64,000 nucleotides of DNA, from assembly GCF_002335805.1 (NCBI RefSeq), contig NZ_NISU01000001.1:2922079-2986078 (forward strand). Direction: 5' to 3'. The position numbers and the translations under genes are program-made. The notes below the pieces were generated by a model. That model saw only the letters and a list, made by a program, of their open reading frames with translations. It was not told the DNA's origin and did no database searches. Below are positions 12,770 to 25,084 of this stretch, piece by piece. The stretch comes from Bacillus sp. FJAT-45350 (GTDB lineage Bacteria > Bacillota > Bacilli > Bacillales > NISU01). How positions within the stretch are numbered: position 1 is the first letter of the stretch; each line of letters begins with the position of its first letter.

Positions 12770-13075
12770 ATGAAACCTAATATTAGTATCATTAATGGCC
12801 TTGTTAGAATTACTTGTGGCTTTACTCTTTTAACTTGGGCCACGGCTAAACTCGTTCGTCGTCCATACCGTACAACGCCATTAATTGTAGCAATGTTAGC
12901 TGGTATGAAGGTAGGTGAAGGAATTTTACGCTATTGTCCTTTAACTGATTTATTTGAAAATAAAATGCAAGAAATGAACCAGCAACAAAATCAAGGCACA
13001 AACCTTCCCGTTCCACAACAAGCAGAATTCCAAGGGGAACAGGCTGAAGAAATCACACCTGTAAACCCTTCATAA
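12770..13075 (+). CDS. Small DUF2892 (YgaP-like) membrane protein
   Basis: The 101-residue protein has two short hydrophobic segments (residues 6-25 and 36-55) with the family's ...NGLVRITCGFTLLTW... pattern and a conserved GILRYCPL. A Gln-rich soluble tail follows. The function of the family is unknown. The start at 12770 lies a normal distance from GGAAAGGTG. Earlier in-frame GTG/ATG codons at 12758 and 12761 overlap that site. It is monocistronic and followed by a terminator. Confidence 0.75.
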   Translation: MKPNISIINGLVRITCGFTLLTWATAKLVRRPYRTTPLIVAMLAGMKVGEGILRYCPLTDLFENKMQEMNQQQNQGTNLPVPQQAEFQGEQAEEITPVNPS

Positions 13076-13084
13076 AATGTAGGC

Positions 13085-13131
13085 AAAAAAATGCCTTATA
13101 AAATCGATTACTGATTTTATAAGGCATTTTT
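13085..13131 (+). terminator. Hairpin terminator after the DUF2892 gene
   Basis: TGCCTTATAAAATC and GATTTTATAAGGCA form a 14-bp stem flanked by A and T runs. Confidence 0.9.
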
Positions 13132-13150
13132 CAAAAAAGGAGATGATATT

Positions 13151-14546
<1,396 letters not shown>

Positions 14547-14579
14547 TCAAATGCTCTATTTTTTACACTGATTTTTTAC

Positions 14580-14622
14580 GAGGATGTTGCAAAAGGTACA
14601 ACCGACCTTTTGCAACATCCTC
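14580..14622. repeat. Perfect 18-bp inverted repeat between purH and purD
   Basis: GAGGATGTTGCAAAAGGT, a 7-base loop (ACAACCG), then its exact complement. Neither side carries a convincing T run, so it is not an obvious terminator. It could limit or protect the purD part of the message, or be a mobile palindromic repeat. Confidence 0.8.
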
Positions 14623-14639
14623 TTTAATTAAACGTTTGA

Positions 14640-16178
14640 TTAATGTTTAAAGTGACGTACTCCAGTAAAGACCATCGCAATTCCTAGCTCATCTGCCTTT
14701 GCAATTGAATCTTCATCTTTGATCGAGCCACCTGGCTGAATAATTGCAGTTACACCCGCTTTACCAGCTGCTTCTACTGTATCATTCATTGGGAAGAATG
14801 CATCCGAACCCATAGCTGAACCAGCTGCCTTTTCACCAGCTTGCTCAATTGCAATTTTTGCAGCTCCTACACGGTTCATTTGTCCAGCACCTACACCAAT
14901 TGTCATTTGATCTTTAGCAAGAACAATCGCATTTGACTTCACATGCTTAACTACCTTCCAAGCAAGCTTCAACGATGCCCACTCTTCTTCCGTTGGCTCA
15001 CGCTTTGTTTGAATTGAAATTTCAGCATCATCAAATCCGAATGCGTCTTCTTCTTGAACAAGAGCTCCACCATGAATTGATGTTACTTTCTTTTCCACTT
15101 GACTACCCTTTTCTACTGGAAGAGTTAATAAACGTAAATTTTTCTTACTTGTTAACACTTCTAATGCTTCTTCAGTAAATGATGGAGCAATTATTATCTC
15201 TAAAAAGATTTCTTTCATTTTTAGTGCTGTTTCTCTGTCAATTTCTTGGTTCGCGGCAATAATTCCACCAAAAATTGAAACTGGATCAGCTTCGTAGGCT
15301 TTGTCATATGCTTCTTCAATTGTTTGTCCTACTCCAACACCACAAGGGTTCATATGTTTAATTGCTACAACCGCAGGCTCTGTAAACTCTTTTACAATCG
15401 CTAAAGCCGCATCTGCATCATTAATGTTATTATAAGATAATTCTTTACCATTTAATTGCTTAGCCGCTGCAATTGAACTAGATGCTCCTAATGGCTTTTT
15501 ATAAAATGTTGCTTTCTGATGAGGGTTTTCTCCATAACGAAGGTCCTGTTGCTTTTCATATGTAACAGTGAACGACTCTGGACTTTCTTCACCTACTTGA
15601 TTCGTTAAATACTCTGCAATTACAGCATCGTATGCAGCTGTATGACGGAATACTTTTGCTGCAAGTTTACGACGTGTTTCAGATTGAACTTCTCCATCTG
15701 CCTTTAGCTCATCTAAGACAGTTGCATAATCAGCAGGGTCTACAAGTACTGTCACATGGGCATGGTTTTTTGCTGCTGAACGAAGCATGCTTGGACCACC
15801 GATGTCAATATTCTCAATCGCATCAGCAAATGCAACATCTGGCTTTGCAATTGTTTGTGCAAATGGATATAAATTAACAACAACTAAATCAATCGGTGTA
15901 ATATTATGCTCTTCAATTTGTGCTACATGGTCATTATTATCTCTCATCGCTAAAAGACCACCATGGATATTTGGATGTAATGTTTTCACTCGACCATCTA
16001 AAATTTCAGGAAAGCCTGTCACTTCAGAGATTCCAGTTACAGCTACACCAGCCTCTTCTAATGCCTTTCTCGTTCCACCAGTTGACACTACTTCTACACC
16101 TTGCTCTACTAATGCTTGTACAAAAGGAATAATCCCTTCCTTATCTGAAACACTTACAAGTGCGCGCTTAATTGCCAT
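14640..16178 (-). CDS. purH: Bifunctional AICAR transformylase / IMP cyclohydrolase PurH
   Basis: PurH carries out the last two steps to IMP. The 512-residue protein has the N-terminal MGS-like cyclohydrolase domain ([42 protein letters not shown]) and the C-terminal transformylase domain ([40 protein letters not shown]). Lengths and motifs are normal. It is separated from purN upstream by a 270-base gap holding a tandem repeat element, which is unusual because these genes normally abut. Confidence 0.98.
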   Translation of the reverse strand: MAIKRALVSVSDKEGIIPFVQALVEQGVEVVSTGGTRKALEEAGVAVTGISEVTGFPEILDGRVKTLHPNIHGGLLAMRDNNDHVAQIEEHNITPIDLVVVNLYPFAQTIAKPDVAFADAIENIDIGGPSMLRSAAKNHAHVTVLVDPADYATVLDELKADGEVQSETRRKLAAKVFRHTAAYDAVIAEYLTNQVGEESPESFTVTYEKQQDLRYGENPHQKATFYKKPLGASSSIAAAKQLNGKELSYNNINDADAALAIVKEFTEPAVVAIKHMNPCGVGVGQTIEEAYDKAYEADPVSIFGGIIAANQEIDRETALKMKEIFLEIIIAPSFTEEALEVLTSKKNLRLLTLPVEKGSQVEKKVTSIHGGALVQEEDAFGFDDAEISIQTKREPTEEEWASLKLAWKVVKHVKSNAIVLAKDQMTIGVGAGQMNRVGAAKIAIEQAGEKAAGSAMGSDAFFPMNDTVEAAGKAGVTAIIQPGGSIKDEDSIAKADELGIAMVFTGVRHFKH

Positions 16179-16200
16179 AATATCCTCGTTCTCCCCTCGA

Positions 16201-16448
16201 ACTTTTAATTGATAATTGTCAATTGCGAATTGCGAATTGCGAATTGCGAATTGCGAATTGCGAATTGCGAATTGCGAATTGCGAATTGCGAATTGCGAAT
16301 TGCGAATTGCGAATTGCGAATTGCGAATTGCGAATTTTCCGGCTGTAAACAGCCAGAAAATTCTATTGTTTACAAGGAACTTAAAAGGTTTTCATTTGCA
16401 ATTCTAAATTAAGTCGCTTTTCAATTCATAACTCATAACCCATAATTC
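16201..16448. repeat. Heptamer tandem array (16 x AATTGCG) with hairpin; repeat element copy 2, inside the pur operon
   Basis: Sixteen perfect copies of AATTGCG occupy 16221-16332, after one AATTGTC. A hairpin follows, GGCTG-TAAA-CAGCC extended by TTTTC and GAAAA arms. The right flank contains ATTCATAACTCATAACC and ATAATTCATAATTAATT. The array has open frames only because 7-mers cycle through all frames. It shares its architecture with 831-1068 and 23609-23716. Confidence 0.9.
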
Positions 16449-16452
16449 ATAA

Positions 16453-17016
16453 TTAATTAAGCAGTTTCTCCAACGTACTCGGATACAGCCCGTGCTCTAC
16501 CTTTTGAATTTTCCCTGTTAACGACTGGAGTGTTTCAGCGTCATCAATAGTGACTGCTTCTTGGGCTATGATTGGTCCTGTATCCATTCCTTCATCAACA
16601 AAATGAATTGTTACGCCCGTTACTTTCACTTTTGCATCAAATGCTTGTCCGATCGCATCTTTCCCTGGGAACGAGGGCAATAGTGAAGGATGTATATTCA
16701 CAATTTTGCCTTCATAAGCCCTCAACAGAGTTTCACCGATTAATCTCATATAGCCTGCTAAAGCAATAAAATCTACATTATGATCCTGTAAGTTAGCTAG
16801 AATTTCTTTTTCAAAATCTACCTTCGAAGAATAGTCTTTTGGAACAAATGCAAATGTTGCAATGCCATGATTTTTTGCTCGTTCAATAGATTTCGCTTCT
16901 GGCCTATCACAAACAAGCAGAGCGATTTCTACATTTAATTGCTGCTTCTCGACAGCATCAATAATCGCTTGAAAATTGGAGCCGTTCCCTGATGCGAAGA
17001 CTGCAATTTTTTTCAT
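16453..17016 (-). CDS. purN: Phosphoribosylglycinamide formyltransferase PurN
   Basis: PurN transfers the formyl group of 10-formyl-THF to GAR. It has 187 residues, opening with KKIAVFASGNGSNFQAIID. The catalytic Asn and His lie in IVNIHPSLLPSFPG, and the Asp lies in HFVDEGMDTGPIIAQ. The stop is one base from the purM-purN junction (purM ends at 17018), so the two genes are tightly coupled. Confidence 0.97.
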   Translation of the reverse strand: MKKIAVFASGNGSNFQAIIDAVEKQQLNVEIALLVCDRPEAKSIERAKNHGIATFAFVPKDYSSKVDFEKEILANLQDHNVDFIALAGYMRLIGETLLRAYEGKIVNIHPSLLPSFPGKDAIGQAFDAKVKVTGVTIHFVDEGMDTGPIIAQEAVTIDDAETLQSLTGKIQKVEHGLYPSTLEKLLN

Positions 17017-17017
17017 T

Positions 17018-18052
17018 TTATTCTAATCCCCCGATCGTTACACCTTCACCTTTTGTTACGCGTCCAATGATGTAAGCTTTCTCACCAAGAGATTCAATTT
17101 CATTTAAAACAGGGATTAAATCATCATTTGAAACAACAACTACCATTCCAATTCCCATATTGAACGTTGAGAATAAGTCTTTCTTGCTGATTTCCCCTTT
17201 TTCTTCTATTAAGTCAAAGATTGGAGGGATTGGCCATGAGCCGTAATCTACTTCTGCACCAACACCTGCTGGAAGCATTCTTGGAATATTTTCATAGAAT
17301 CCACCACCAGTAATATGCGAAAGACCTTTAATGTCAAATCGCTTCATAATTTCAAGAAGTGGTTTAACATAAATACGTGTCGGACGAAGAAGTTCTTCTC
17401 CCAGAGTACCTTCTAGCTCACCGTACGTTTCATTTAAGTCTAGGTTGTTCGTATCTAATAAGACATTTCTGACTAAAGAAAAGCCGTTACTGTGTAATCC
17501 ATTTGAAGCAAGACCAATCATAACGTCCCCTTCTTGAATAGATTCACCAGTAATTAGCTTTGATTTTTCAACAATTCCTACTGAAAACCCTGCTAAATCA
17601 TATTCTTCTTCACTATACATACCAGGCATTTCAGCAGTTTCTCCGCCAACAATCGCACAGCCTGCTTGCTCACATCCATCAGCAATCCCTTTAACAATCG
17701 CTTCAATTCTCTCAGGTTCTGATTTCCCACATGCAATATAGTCTAAAAAGTAAAGAGGCTCCGCACCTTGAACAACGATATCATTTACACACATAGCAAC
17801 GGCATCTACACCAATTGTGTCGTGTTTATCCATCATAAAGGCAAGCATTAGCTTCGTTCCTACTCCATCTGTTCCTGATACAAGGACAGGTTCTTTCAAT
17901 TGAAAGCTTGATAGATCAAACATTCCTCCGAATGAGCCAAGACCTCCTAGCACTTCTGGACGTTTTGTACGTGCCACATGCTTTTTCATGCGCTCAACAG
18001 CTTCATATCCAGCTTCAATATCTACACCTGCTTTTTTATATGCCTCAGACAT
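17018..18052 (-). CDS. purM: Phosphoribosylformylglycinamidine cyclo-ligase PurM (AIR synthetase)
   Basis: PurM closes the imidazole ring of AIR using ATP. The 344-residue protein shows [19 protein letters not shown]-type [27 protein letters not shown] and [15 protein letters not shown], all typical of AIR synthetase. It is separated from purF by a 297-base non-coding stretch instead of the usual few bases. Confidence 0.97.
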   Translation of the reverse strand: MSEAYKKAGVDIEAGYEAVERMKKHVARTKRPEVLGGLGSFGGMFDLSSFQLKEPVLVSGTDGVGTKLMLAFMMDKHDTIGVDAVAMCVNDIVVQGAEPLYFLDYIACGKSEPERIEAIVKGIADGCEQAGCAIVGGETAEMPGMYSEEEYDLAGFSVGIVEKSKLITGESIQEGDVMIGLASNGLHSNGFSLVRNVLLDTNNLDLNETYGELEGTLGEELLRPTRIYVKPLLEIMKRFDIKGLSHITGGGFYENIPRMLPAGVGAEVDYGSWPIPPIFDLIEEKGEISKKDLFSTFNMGIGMVVVVSNDDLIPVLNEIESLGEKAYIIGRVTKGEGVTIGGLE

Positions 18053-18349
18053 ATAAACCCTCCTCTTTTTTATAAGAAAAACGCTTTAAGCGTCTTTTCT
18101 GCAATGTCCGAAGAAACTACTATGTTTTGAGACTAACAACAAGCGGTTTTCTTGGTGTTAGTCGTGTAGTGTGCGGGCCATTGCCTTCTTTGAATTTGCT
18201 TACAACTGTTTATACTTATTTATCTCCAAAAATTCAAGAAGCAATGGCGTTGCTTGCTATGTATGTACCCCTGCTAAGAAAGAGCTCCCTCCTAACAAGG
18301 GGTAATAAGGTTCAGCAGCATACCATTGCTATGAGCATGTTTATTCCTA
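18053..18349. other. Structured non-coding insert between purM and purF
   Basis: No convincing gene lies here; a 94-codon plus-strand frame has no ribosome binding site or family look. Several inverted repeats are seen. These are ACGCTTTAAGCGT near 18080, GACTAACA..CAAG paired with CTTGGTGTTAGTC near 18132-18165, a long imperfect pair GCCATTGCCTTCTT / AAGAAGCAATGGC at about 18177-18250, and a GC-rich pair around CCCCTGCTAAG / CTAACAAGGGG at about 18268-18303. Together they could fold into a multi-stem RNA within the pur transcript. Confidence 0.6.
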
Positions 18350-19762
18350 TTACGATTTATCATGGGGATGAAGTGTATCAGGATAAATCTCTGTTGGATA
18401 TTGTCCAGTAAAGCACGCTAGACATTGGCCACAATTGGCATCTTCATCCGGTCTTCCAATTCCTTGAGTTAACCCTTCTATACTTAAAAATGCTAGTGTA
18501 TCTGCGCCCATCATTTCACGCATTTCTTCAATTGAATGATTGCTAGCAATTAACTCTTCAGTAGTAGACGTATCAATCCCATAAAAGCATGGGTTTGTAA
18601 TTGGCGGTGAGCTTATACGTACATGAACCTCAGTTGCCCCAGCTTCACGTAGCATTTTAACGATTCGACGACTAGTCGTACCGCGAACGATCGAATCATC
18701 GATCATTACAACACGCTTACCTTCAACTACTCCGCGAACTGGCGAAAGCTTCATTTTAACACCTTGCTCACGTAGCTCTTGCGAAGGTTGAATAAATGTA
18801 CGGCCAACATAACGGTTCTTAATCATTCCTAGCTCATATGGAATTCCAGTTTGCTCAGCATATCCAATAGCAGCTGAAATACTAGAATCAGGTACCCCTG
18901 TAACAACATCAGCTTCAATTGGCGACTCAATAGCCAACTGCTTTCCAAGGCTCTTTCTTGCCGTATGAACATTAATTTCATCGACATTACTGTCAGGACG
19001 AGCAAAATAGATATACTCCATACTACAGATTGCGCGAGAAGTTGAACGAGCAAACATTTCAGAAGTGATTCCATTATCATCAATGACTATTAGTTCTCCT
19101 GGTTTTACCTCTCGCTCAAACGTTGCTCCGACAATATCAAATGCGCATGTTTCAGAAGCGACTACGTACGCATCTCCTAATCGACCAAGAGATAGTGGAC
19201 GTAGACCATTAGGATCAAGGGCAACCATTAGCTTATTCTCTGTCATAACAGCAAAGGCATAAGCCCCTTTAATCATTGATAAGGCATTTTTGAATTTATC
19301 CTCAAGACGAGGGTATACACTACGTTTAATTAAATGAGCAACAACTTCTGTATCAGAAGTAGATTGGAAGATGCTACCCTGGCTCTCTAATTGATGCTTT
19401 AATGCATTCGCATTAACTAAATTACCGTTGTGAGCAATCGATAGCCCGTCCGTTTGTGATTGAAATAATAGAGGTTGACAATTAACTAATCCACCGCCAC
19501 CTGCTGTTGCATAACGAACATGACCAATAGCTGCTTTACCATATAATTCTGTGAACTTACTAGAATCGAACACTTCATTTACTAAGCCTAATCCTTTATG
19601 GATTGATAGCTTCTCTCCATCAGTCACAACAATTCCAGCACCCTCTTGTCCTCGGTGCTGAAGACTATGAAGGCCGTAATAAGTGATTTGGGCAGCATCC
19701 TTGTGCCCCCAAATCGCAAATACGCCACACTCTTCATTTAAGCCTTTGATTTCAGCAAGCAT
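18350..19762 (-). CDS. purF: Amidophosphoribosyltransferase PurF
   Basis: PurF commits PRPP to purine synthesis. With the start at 19762 ([15 protein letters not shown], after AAAGGAGCTATTCC) the product has 470 residues. It carries an 11-residue propeptide, with the nucleophile Cys12 exposed after processing, as in B. subtilis. The PRPP loop [13 protein letters not shown] and the iron-sulphur cysteines toward the C terminus ([16 protein letters not shown]) are present. An earlier ATG at 19780 is less likely. It overlaps the end of purL by 25 bases. Confidence 0.97.
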   Translation of the reverse strand: MLAEIKGLNEECGVFAIWGHKDAAQITYYGLHSLQHRGQEGAGIVVTDGEKLSIHKGLGLVNEVFDSSKFTELYGKAAIGHVRYATAGGGGLVNCQPLLFQSQTDGLSIAHNGNLVNANALKHQLESQGSIFQSTSDTEVVAHLIKRSVYPRLEDKFKNALSMIKGAYAFAVMTENKLMVALDPNGLRPLSLGRLGDAYVVASETCAFDIVGATFEREVKPGELIVIDDNGITSEMFARSTSRAICSMEYIYFARPDSNVDEINVHTARKSLGKQLAIESPIEADVVTGVPDSSISAAIGYAEQTGIPYELGMIKNRYVGRTFIQPSQELREQGVKMKLSPVRGVVEGKRVVMIDDSIVRGTTSRRIVKMLREAGATEVHVRISSPPITNPCFYGIDTSTTEELIASNHSIEEMREMMGADTLAFLSIEGLTQGIGRPDEDANCGQCLACFTGQYPTEIYPDTLHPHDKS

Positions 19763-21966
19763 GGAATAGCTCCTTTCCAAGCTGTTTGAATCTCTTGTTG
19801 TGAAGTTTTAAGTACGTTTTCCCCGCTTGTGTGTGTAATAGTCAATTCTTGTTCAGCAACTACTTCACCAATAAGCTTCGCGTCTTCAACAACACTCTCA
19901 AACGCTGCTTGATTTTCTTTTTTCACTGACACAACAAAACGAGACTGGCTCTCAGCAAATAACTCTGTAACTACTTCTCCATCGACTGTTACACTTGCCC
20001 CTACACTTGTTTCCATCATGCTTTCTGCTATAGCTACAGCAAGTCCACCTTCAGCAACGTCATGAGCTGACTGTACTAAACCGTTATGGATCGCTTGTAA
20101 TAATTGCTTTTGACGATTCTTCTCTACATCTAAATCGATGCTTGGAGCTTTACCAAAGATTTTTCCATACATTAATTTTTGGAGTTCACTTCCGCCAAAT
20201 TCAGCTTTCGTGTCACCAATAACGTAAATTAAATCTCCAGCTTGTTTGAATTCTTGTGTTGTAATGTAATCTGTATCTTCGATTAAACCAACCATACCAA
20301 TTGTTGGTGTTGGGTAAACTGCTTCACCACTACGTTCGTTATAAAGAGATACGTTTCCTCCGATAACTGGTGTTTCTAACGTACGGCAAGCTTCACTCAT
20401 ACCATCAGTAGACTTTTCAAGCTGCCAGAAAATTTCCGGACGTTCTGGATTTCCGTAGTTTAAACAGTCTGTTACACCTAATGGTACTCCACCAGAACAT
20501 ACAACATTACGAGCTGCTTCTGCAATCGCAATCTTCCCACCTACTTCAGGGTCTAAATAAAGATAGCGAGAGTTACAGTCTGTTGTCATCGCTAATGCTT
20601 TCTTCGTTCCACGAATACGAACGACTGCAGCATCTGAACCAGGAGAAACAACGGTATTCGTTTGAACCATATAGTCATATTGATTATAAACCCACTCTTT
20701 ACTTGCAATCGTAGGCTGACTTAATAGATTTATTAGTGTATCCTTCGCATCTGTAATGTCAGGAATCACATTATCTTGTGATTGAAACTCAGCATAATAA
20801 GCCGGTTCTGCAGATGGCTTATGATAAACAGGTGCGTCCTCCGCTAATGCATCAACAGGTACATCTGCTACTACTTCACCTTTATGAAGAAGGCGTAGCT
20901 TTTTATCATCTGTTACGTGACCAACTACTTTTGAAAGTAATCCCCAACGATTAACGATTTCTTCAATTTCAGCTTCACGGCCCTTTTGAACAACAATTAA
21001 CATACGTTCTTGTGATTCAGAAAGCATCATTTCGTAAGGAGTCATACCTTTTTCACGTTGAGGTACTTCATCTAAGTTCATTTCAATTCCAGAACCAGCT
21101 TTACTAGCCATTTCCGCTGAAGAAGATGTAAGACCAGCTGCACCCATGTCTTGAATACCAACAAGAGCATCCGATTGAATTAATTCTAGACAAGCTTCAA
21201 GCAGTAGCTTCTCCATGAATGGGTCTCCAACCTGAACTGCAGGACGCTTCTCTTCAGATGCTTCACTTAGTTCCTCAGAAGCAAATGTTGCACCGTGAAT
21301 TCCATCACGACCAGTACTCGCACCAACATACATAACCGTGTTACCTACACCTTTTGCTTGTCCCTTTTGAATGTCCTTATGATCAATTAAGCCGACACAC
21401 ATAGCGTTTACAAGCGGGTTTCCTTCGTAGCAAGGATCAAATTGAATTTCTCCCCCTACAGTTGGTACCCCAACACAGTTTCCATACCCAGCGATTCCAG
21501 CTACAACTTCTTCAAATAAATATTTCACTTTTGGCGAAGTTAACTCACCAAATCGTAATGAATTTAAAAGAGCAATTGGACGTGAACCCATTGAGAATAC
21601 ATCACGTAAAATACCACCAACACCAGTAGCAGCCCCTTGATATGGCTCGATTGCTGAAGGGTGATTGTGACTTTCCATTTTAAAAACAACCGCTTGTTCA
21701 TCACCAATATCAATGATCCCAGCACCTTCACCTGGTCCTTGAAGTACTTTCTCTCCATCGATTGGGAATTTTTTCAATAGAACTTTAGAGTTCTTGTAAC
21801 TACAATGCTCAGACCACATAACTGAGAAAAGACCAGTTTCCGTATAGTTTGGTAAACGACCAAGAATGTTTTCTACTAGTCCAAACTCTTCGTCTGTTAA
21901 TCCCATTTCAGCATAAATCTTCTGTTCCTTAATCATTTCTGGTGTTGGTTCACGATGTAGCGACAT
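19738..21966 (-). CDS. purL: FGAM synthase large subunit PurL
   Basis: This is the synthetase subunit of the PurLQS complex, which makes formylglycinamidine ribonucleotide. It has 742 residues, the Gram-positive small-PurL length, with [37 protein letters not shown] and [17 protein letters not shown]. Its 5' end overlaps purQ by 17 bases and its 3' end overlaps purF, indicating translational coupling. Confidence 0.98.
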   Translation of the reverse strand: MSLHREPTPEMIKEQKIYAEMGLTDEEFGLVENILGRLPNYTETGLFSVMWSEHCSYKNSKVLLKKFPIDGEKVLQGPGEGAGIIDIGDEQAVVFKMESHNHPSAIEPYQGAATGVGGILRDVFSMGSRPIALLNSLRFGELTSPKVKYLFEEVVAGIAGYGNCVGVPTVGGEIQFDPCYEGNPLVNAMCVGLIDHKDIQKGQAKGVGNTVMYVGASTGRDGIHGATFASEELSEASEEKRPAVQVGDPFMEKLLLEACLELIQSDALVGIQDMGAAGLTSSSAEMASKAGSGIEMNLDEVPQREKGMTPYEMMLSESQERMLIVVQKGREAEIEEIVNRWGLLSKVVGHVTDDKKLRLLHKGEVVADVPVDALAEDAPVYHKPSAEPAYYAEFQSQDNVIPDITDAKDTLINLLSQPTIASKEWVYNQYDYMVQTNTVVSPGSDAAVVRIRGTKKALAMTTDCNSRYLYLDPEVGGKIAIAEAARNVVCSGGVPLGVTDCLNYGNPERPEIFWQLEKSTDGMSEACRTLETPVIGGNVSLYNERSGEAVYPTPTIGMVGLIEDTDYITTQEFKQAGDLIYVIGDTKAEFGGSELQKLMYGKIFGKAPSIDLDVEKNRQKQLLQAIHNGLVQSAHDVAEGGLAVAIAESMMETSVGASVTVDGEVVTELFAESQSRFVVSVKKENQAAFESVVEDAKLIGEVVAEQELTITHTSGENVLKTSQQEIQTAWKGAIPCLLKSKA

Positions 21967-22633
21967 TGGTTTCCCTCCAATTACGTAAAATTGATTTAAA
22001 CAGCTTCAAACCGTCTTCGCTGCCTATCATTTGGTCTACTGCACGTTCTGGGTGAGGCATCATTCCAAGAACGTTTCCTTTTTCATTCACTATTCCCGCG
22101 ATATCATTTCTTGAACCGTTAATATTACTTTGATATGTGAAAGCAATTTGATTGTTTACTTTTAGTTGTTCATATGTTTCATCATCACAATAGTAGTTAC
22201 CCTCACCGTGAGCAACAGGAATATTCACAACTTCTCCCTTTTCGTACTCAGATGTAAACATTGTTTCATTGTTTTCCACAACTAAATTAGCGGGACGACA
22301 AATGAACTTTAAGTTCTGATTACGTTTCATAGCACCTGGTAATAAGCCTGCTTCAAGCAGTATTTGAAACCCATTACAAACGCCTAATACTGGCTTTCCT
22401 GCTTCTGCTGCTTTTTTTACCGAGTCCATAATATTTGCAAAGCGTGCAATTGCACCTGAACGAAGATAGTCTCCATAAGAGAAGCCTCCTGGTACTAATA
22501 CTCCATCAAAACCTTCTAAACTAGTTTCTGCATGCCATACATATTCAACATCAGCACCTAGCTCGTCTTTGATTGCGTGATACATATCGGAGTCACAGTT
22601 TGATCCTGGAAAAACGATGACTGCAAACTTCAT
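21950..22633 (-). CDS. purQ: FGAM synthase glutaminase subunit PurQ
   Basis: PurQ is a class I glutamine amidotransferase that supplies ammonia to PurL. It has 227 residues, with the oxyanion-hole stretch [14 protein letters not shown], nucleophile Cys86 in GVCNGFQIL, and the His/Glu pair near the end in MPHPERAVD. It overlaps purS by four bases and purL by 17. Confidence 0.97.
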   Translation of the reverse strand: MKFAVIVFPGSNCDSDMYHAIKDELGADVEYVWHAETSLEGFDGVLVPGGFSYGDYLRSGAIARFANIMDSVKKAAEAGKPVLGVCNGFQILLEAGLLPGAMKRNQNLKFICRPANLVVENNETMFTSEYEKGEVVNIPVAHGEGNYYCDDETYEQLKVNNQIAFTYQSNINGSRNDIAGIVNEKGNVLGMMPHPERAVDQMIGSEDGLKLFKSILRNWRETNVATS

Positions 22634-22881
22634 GATGGGTTAACCTCCTCCAGTTCATAACGGTAATCCTCAATAACTGTGTTAGCTAAAAGCTTTTCGC
22701 ACATTTCCTTAATACGTTGGTCAACATTATCAGTCTTTTCAACTGTCAGTTCCATGTATTTTCCAATACGCACTTCTTCTACCTCTGTATATGTTAATGC
22801 ATGTAATGAACCTTTAACTGCACTTCCTTGTGGGTCTAGAACACTTTCTTTTAATGTTACATAAACTTTTACTTTGTACAT
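22630..22881 (-). CDS. purS: FGAM synthase subunit PurS
   Basis: PurS is the small adaptor bridging PurQ and PurL. The 83-residue protein starts [20 protein letters not shown], the family hallmark, and has the length normal for PurS. It overlaps purC by 13 bases and purQ by four bases. Confidence 0.96.
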   Translation of the reverse strand: MYKVKVYVTLKESVLDPQGSAVKGSLHALTYTEVEEVRIGKYMELTVEKTDNVDQRIKEMCEKLLANTVIEDYRYELEEVNPS

Positions 22882-23591
22882 GATGATCCTCCTAAGCGAT
22901 TTAAAATTTCTTGATAAGCATCTTGTAAACTACCAAGGTTTCTACGGTAAATATCTTTATCAAACTTTTGATTTGAATCCATATCCCATAAACGGCAAGT
23001 ATCAGGTGACACTTCGTCAGCGAGGAGCACATCTCCATTTTCAGTCAAACCAAATTCTAGTTTAAAATCTACAAGGCGAACATTTACTTCTTTAAATATA
23101 TCTACTAGCACGTTATTAACAGCTAATCCTAATTCACGGATTTTTACTAATTGCTCTGGAGTTGCTATATTTAAGACTCGAATGTGATCTTCATTTATAA
23201 GAGGGTCACCTAAGTCGTCATCTTTGTAGTAAAATTCAACGATTGCTTCATCTAGTACTACACCCTCTTCAAACCCTAATCGCTTAGAAAGGCTACCTGC
23301 TACAATGTTACGTACAACTACTTCTAAAGGAATAATCGTTACCTTTTGTACTAGCTGCTCTGTTTCAGACAATTGCTTAATAAAGTGATTGTTAATTCCA
23401 GCAGTTGTTAGTTTTTCAAAAATTATTGATGTGATTTGATTGTTTAACTTTGCTTTTCCTTCAATTGTATCTTTTTTTTCACCATTAAAGGCAGTTGCTT
23501 CGTCTTTATACTCAATCCAAAATACATTCGAATCATCTGTTTTAAAAATCCGCTTCGCCTTACCCTCATACAACATCTCTAGCTTCTCCAC
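22869..23591 (-). CDS. purC: SAICAR synthetase PurC
   Basis: PurC joins aspartate to CAIR. It has 240 residues with [15 protein letters not shown], the phosphate-contacting [19 protein letters not shown], and LVDFKLEFG...[16 protein letters not shown], all diagnostic. The upstream junction with purB is not tight: 134 bases carrying a repeat element intervene. Confidence 0.97.
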   Translation of the reverse strand: MEKLEMLYEGKAKRIFKTDDSNVFWIEYKDEATAFNGEKKDTIEGKAKLNNQITSIIFEKLTTAGINNHFIKQLSETEQLVQKVTIIPLEVVVRNIVAGSLSKRLGFEEGVVLDEAIVEFYYKDDDLGDPLINEDHIRVLNIATPEQLVKIRELGLAVNNVLVDIFKEVNVRLVDFKLEFGLTENGDVLLADEVSPDTCRLWDMDSNQKFDKDIYRRNLGSLQDAYQEILNRLGGSSCTK

Positions 23592-23608
23592 AAAGAAACC
23601 CCCAATTT

Positions 23609-23716
23609 TTTGGAATTATGAATTATGAGTTATTAGTTACGAATTGCATGGATGGCAAAGCCATCCATACTTATTACATTCGCAATTAAGCTTTTAATTC
23701 ATAACTCATAACTCAG
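23609..23716. repeat. Repeat element copy 3 (no heptamer array) between purB and purC
   Basis: The left end reads ATTATGAGTTATTAGTTA and the right end AATTCATAACTCATAACTC, which are inverted copies of each other. Between them lie CGAATTGC, a perfect hairpin ATGGATGGC-AAA-GCCATCCAT, and ATTCGCAATT. It looks like the unexpanded form of the elements at 831-1068 and 16201-16448. Confidence 0.75.
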
Positions 23717-23725
23717 CATTTATAA

Positions 23726-25024
23726 TTAACCATTAAGTCCAGTTCGGTTAAAGATTGTGTCTACGTGTTTCATGTGATGGTTGTAGTCGAAGCATTCTTC
23801 GATTTCAGCTGGTGTTAGTTGATTTGTGATGCGCTCTTCAGCTTCAACTAGCTCTCTGAATTGAATACCCTTCTCCCAAGCTTCCATTGCTTTTGGTTGA
23901 ACAAGGTCATATGCTTCTTCCCGTGCCATTCCTTTATCAATTAAAGTTAACATTACACGTTGAGAGTAAATTAAACCGTATGTTCTCGTCATGTTACGCT
24001 TCATATTTTCAGGGAATACCGTTAAGTTTTTCACGATATTACCGAAACGGTTTAACATGTAGTTTAATGCGATAGTTGCATCTGGAATGATGACGCGTTC
24101 TGCAGATGAATGAGAGATATCACGCTCATGCCATAATGGAACATTTTCATAAGCAGTCATCATATAGCCACGAATCACACGAGCAAGACCAGTCATATTT
24201 TCTGAACCAATTGGGTTTCGTTTATGTGGCATTGCTGATGATCCCTTTTGACCTTTTGCGAAGAACTCTTCCACTTCGCGAGTCTCACTCTTTTGTAATC
24301 CACGAATCTCTACTGCAAACTTTTCGATTGAAGTAGCAATAAGGGCTAATGTAGACATGTAGTCTGCATGACGGTCACGTTGTAATGTTTGTGTTGAAAC
24401 AGGTGCAGCATTTAATCCAAGGTTCTTACAAACATACTCTTCAATAAAAGGGTCAATATTAGCAAATGTTCCAACTGCACCCGATAACTTACCAAAGCGA
24501 ACACCTTCTGCTGCTGCTCTGAAACGTTCTAGGTTACGCTTCATTTCCTCGTACCATAGAGCAAGCTTTAAGCCGAATGTTGTTGGCTCAGCATGTACAC
24601 CATGAGTACGCCCCATCATTACTGTATATTTATGTTCAATTGCTTTATTTTTTAAAATTTCAATAAAGTTCACTAGGTCTTTTTCTAAAATTTCATTTGC
24701 TTGTTTCAATAGATAAGATAATGCCGTATCAACAACATCTGTAGAAGTTAGTCCGTAATGAACCCATTTTCTTTCTTCTCCTAAGCTTTCAGATACAGCA
24801 CGAGTGAAGGCAACAACATCGTGACGAGTCTCCTCTTCAATTTCATGGATACGAGCAACATCAAATGTTGCTTTCTCACGAATCTTCTGAACATCTTCCT
24901 TTGGAATATCCCCTAATTCAGCCCATGCTTCGCAGGCCACAATTTCAACCTCTAACCATGCTTGGAATTTATTTTCCTCTGTCCAGATAGCACCCATCTC
25001 CGGGCGTGTATAACGTTCAATCAT
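23726..25024 (-). CDS. purB: Adenylosuccinate lyase PurB
   Basis: PurB releases fumarate from SAICAR and from adenylosuccinate. The 432-residue protein has the fumarase/aspartase signature [17 protein letters not shown], catalytic-region [14 protein letters not shown] and [14 protein letters not shown]. The start at 25024 ([11 protein letters not shown]) is preceded by GTGGAGGAAACAAAAG. The upstream ATG at 25045 would overlap this site. It lies between purK and purC. Confidence 0.97.
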   Translation of the reverse strand: MIERYTRPEMGAIWTEENKFQAWLEVEIVACEAWAELGDIPKEDVQKIREKATFDVARIHEIEEETRHDVVAFTRAVSESLGEERKWVHYGLTSTDVVDTALSYLLKQANEILEKDLVNFIEILKNKAIEHKYTVMMGRTHGVHAEPTTFGLKLALWYEEMKRNLERFRAAAEGVRFGKLSGAVGTFANIDPFIEEYVCKNLGLNAAPVSTQTLQRDRHADYMSTLALIATSIEKFAVEIRGLQKSETREVEEFFAKGQKGSSAMPHKRNPIGSENMTGLARVIRGYMMTAYENVPLWHERDISHSSAERVIIPDATIALNYMLNRFGNIVKNLTVFPENMKRNMTRTYGLIYSQRVMLTLIDKGMAREEAYDLVQPKAMEAWEKGIQFRELVEAEERITNQLTPAEIEECFDYNHHMKHVDTIFNRTGLNG

Positions 25025-25084
25025 CTTTTGTTTCCTCCACTTCATTTATCGTAAAATTTTCAATACGTTGTTATTTTAGCATGT

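Noticed and set aside
16209-16412. Open frames across the heptamer array encoding repeated NCELRIA units
   Set aside because: A 7-bp repeat without stop codons is open in several frames by construction. There is no ribosome binding site and the array is explained as non-coding repeat.
18127-18411. 94-codon plus-strand frame between purM and purF
   Set aside because: It overlaps the end of purF, lacks a ribosome binding site and is crossed by inverted repeats.
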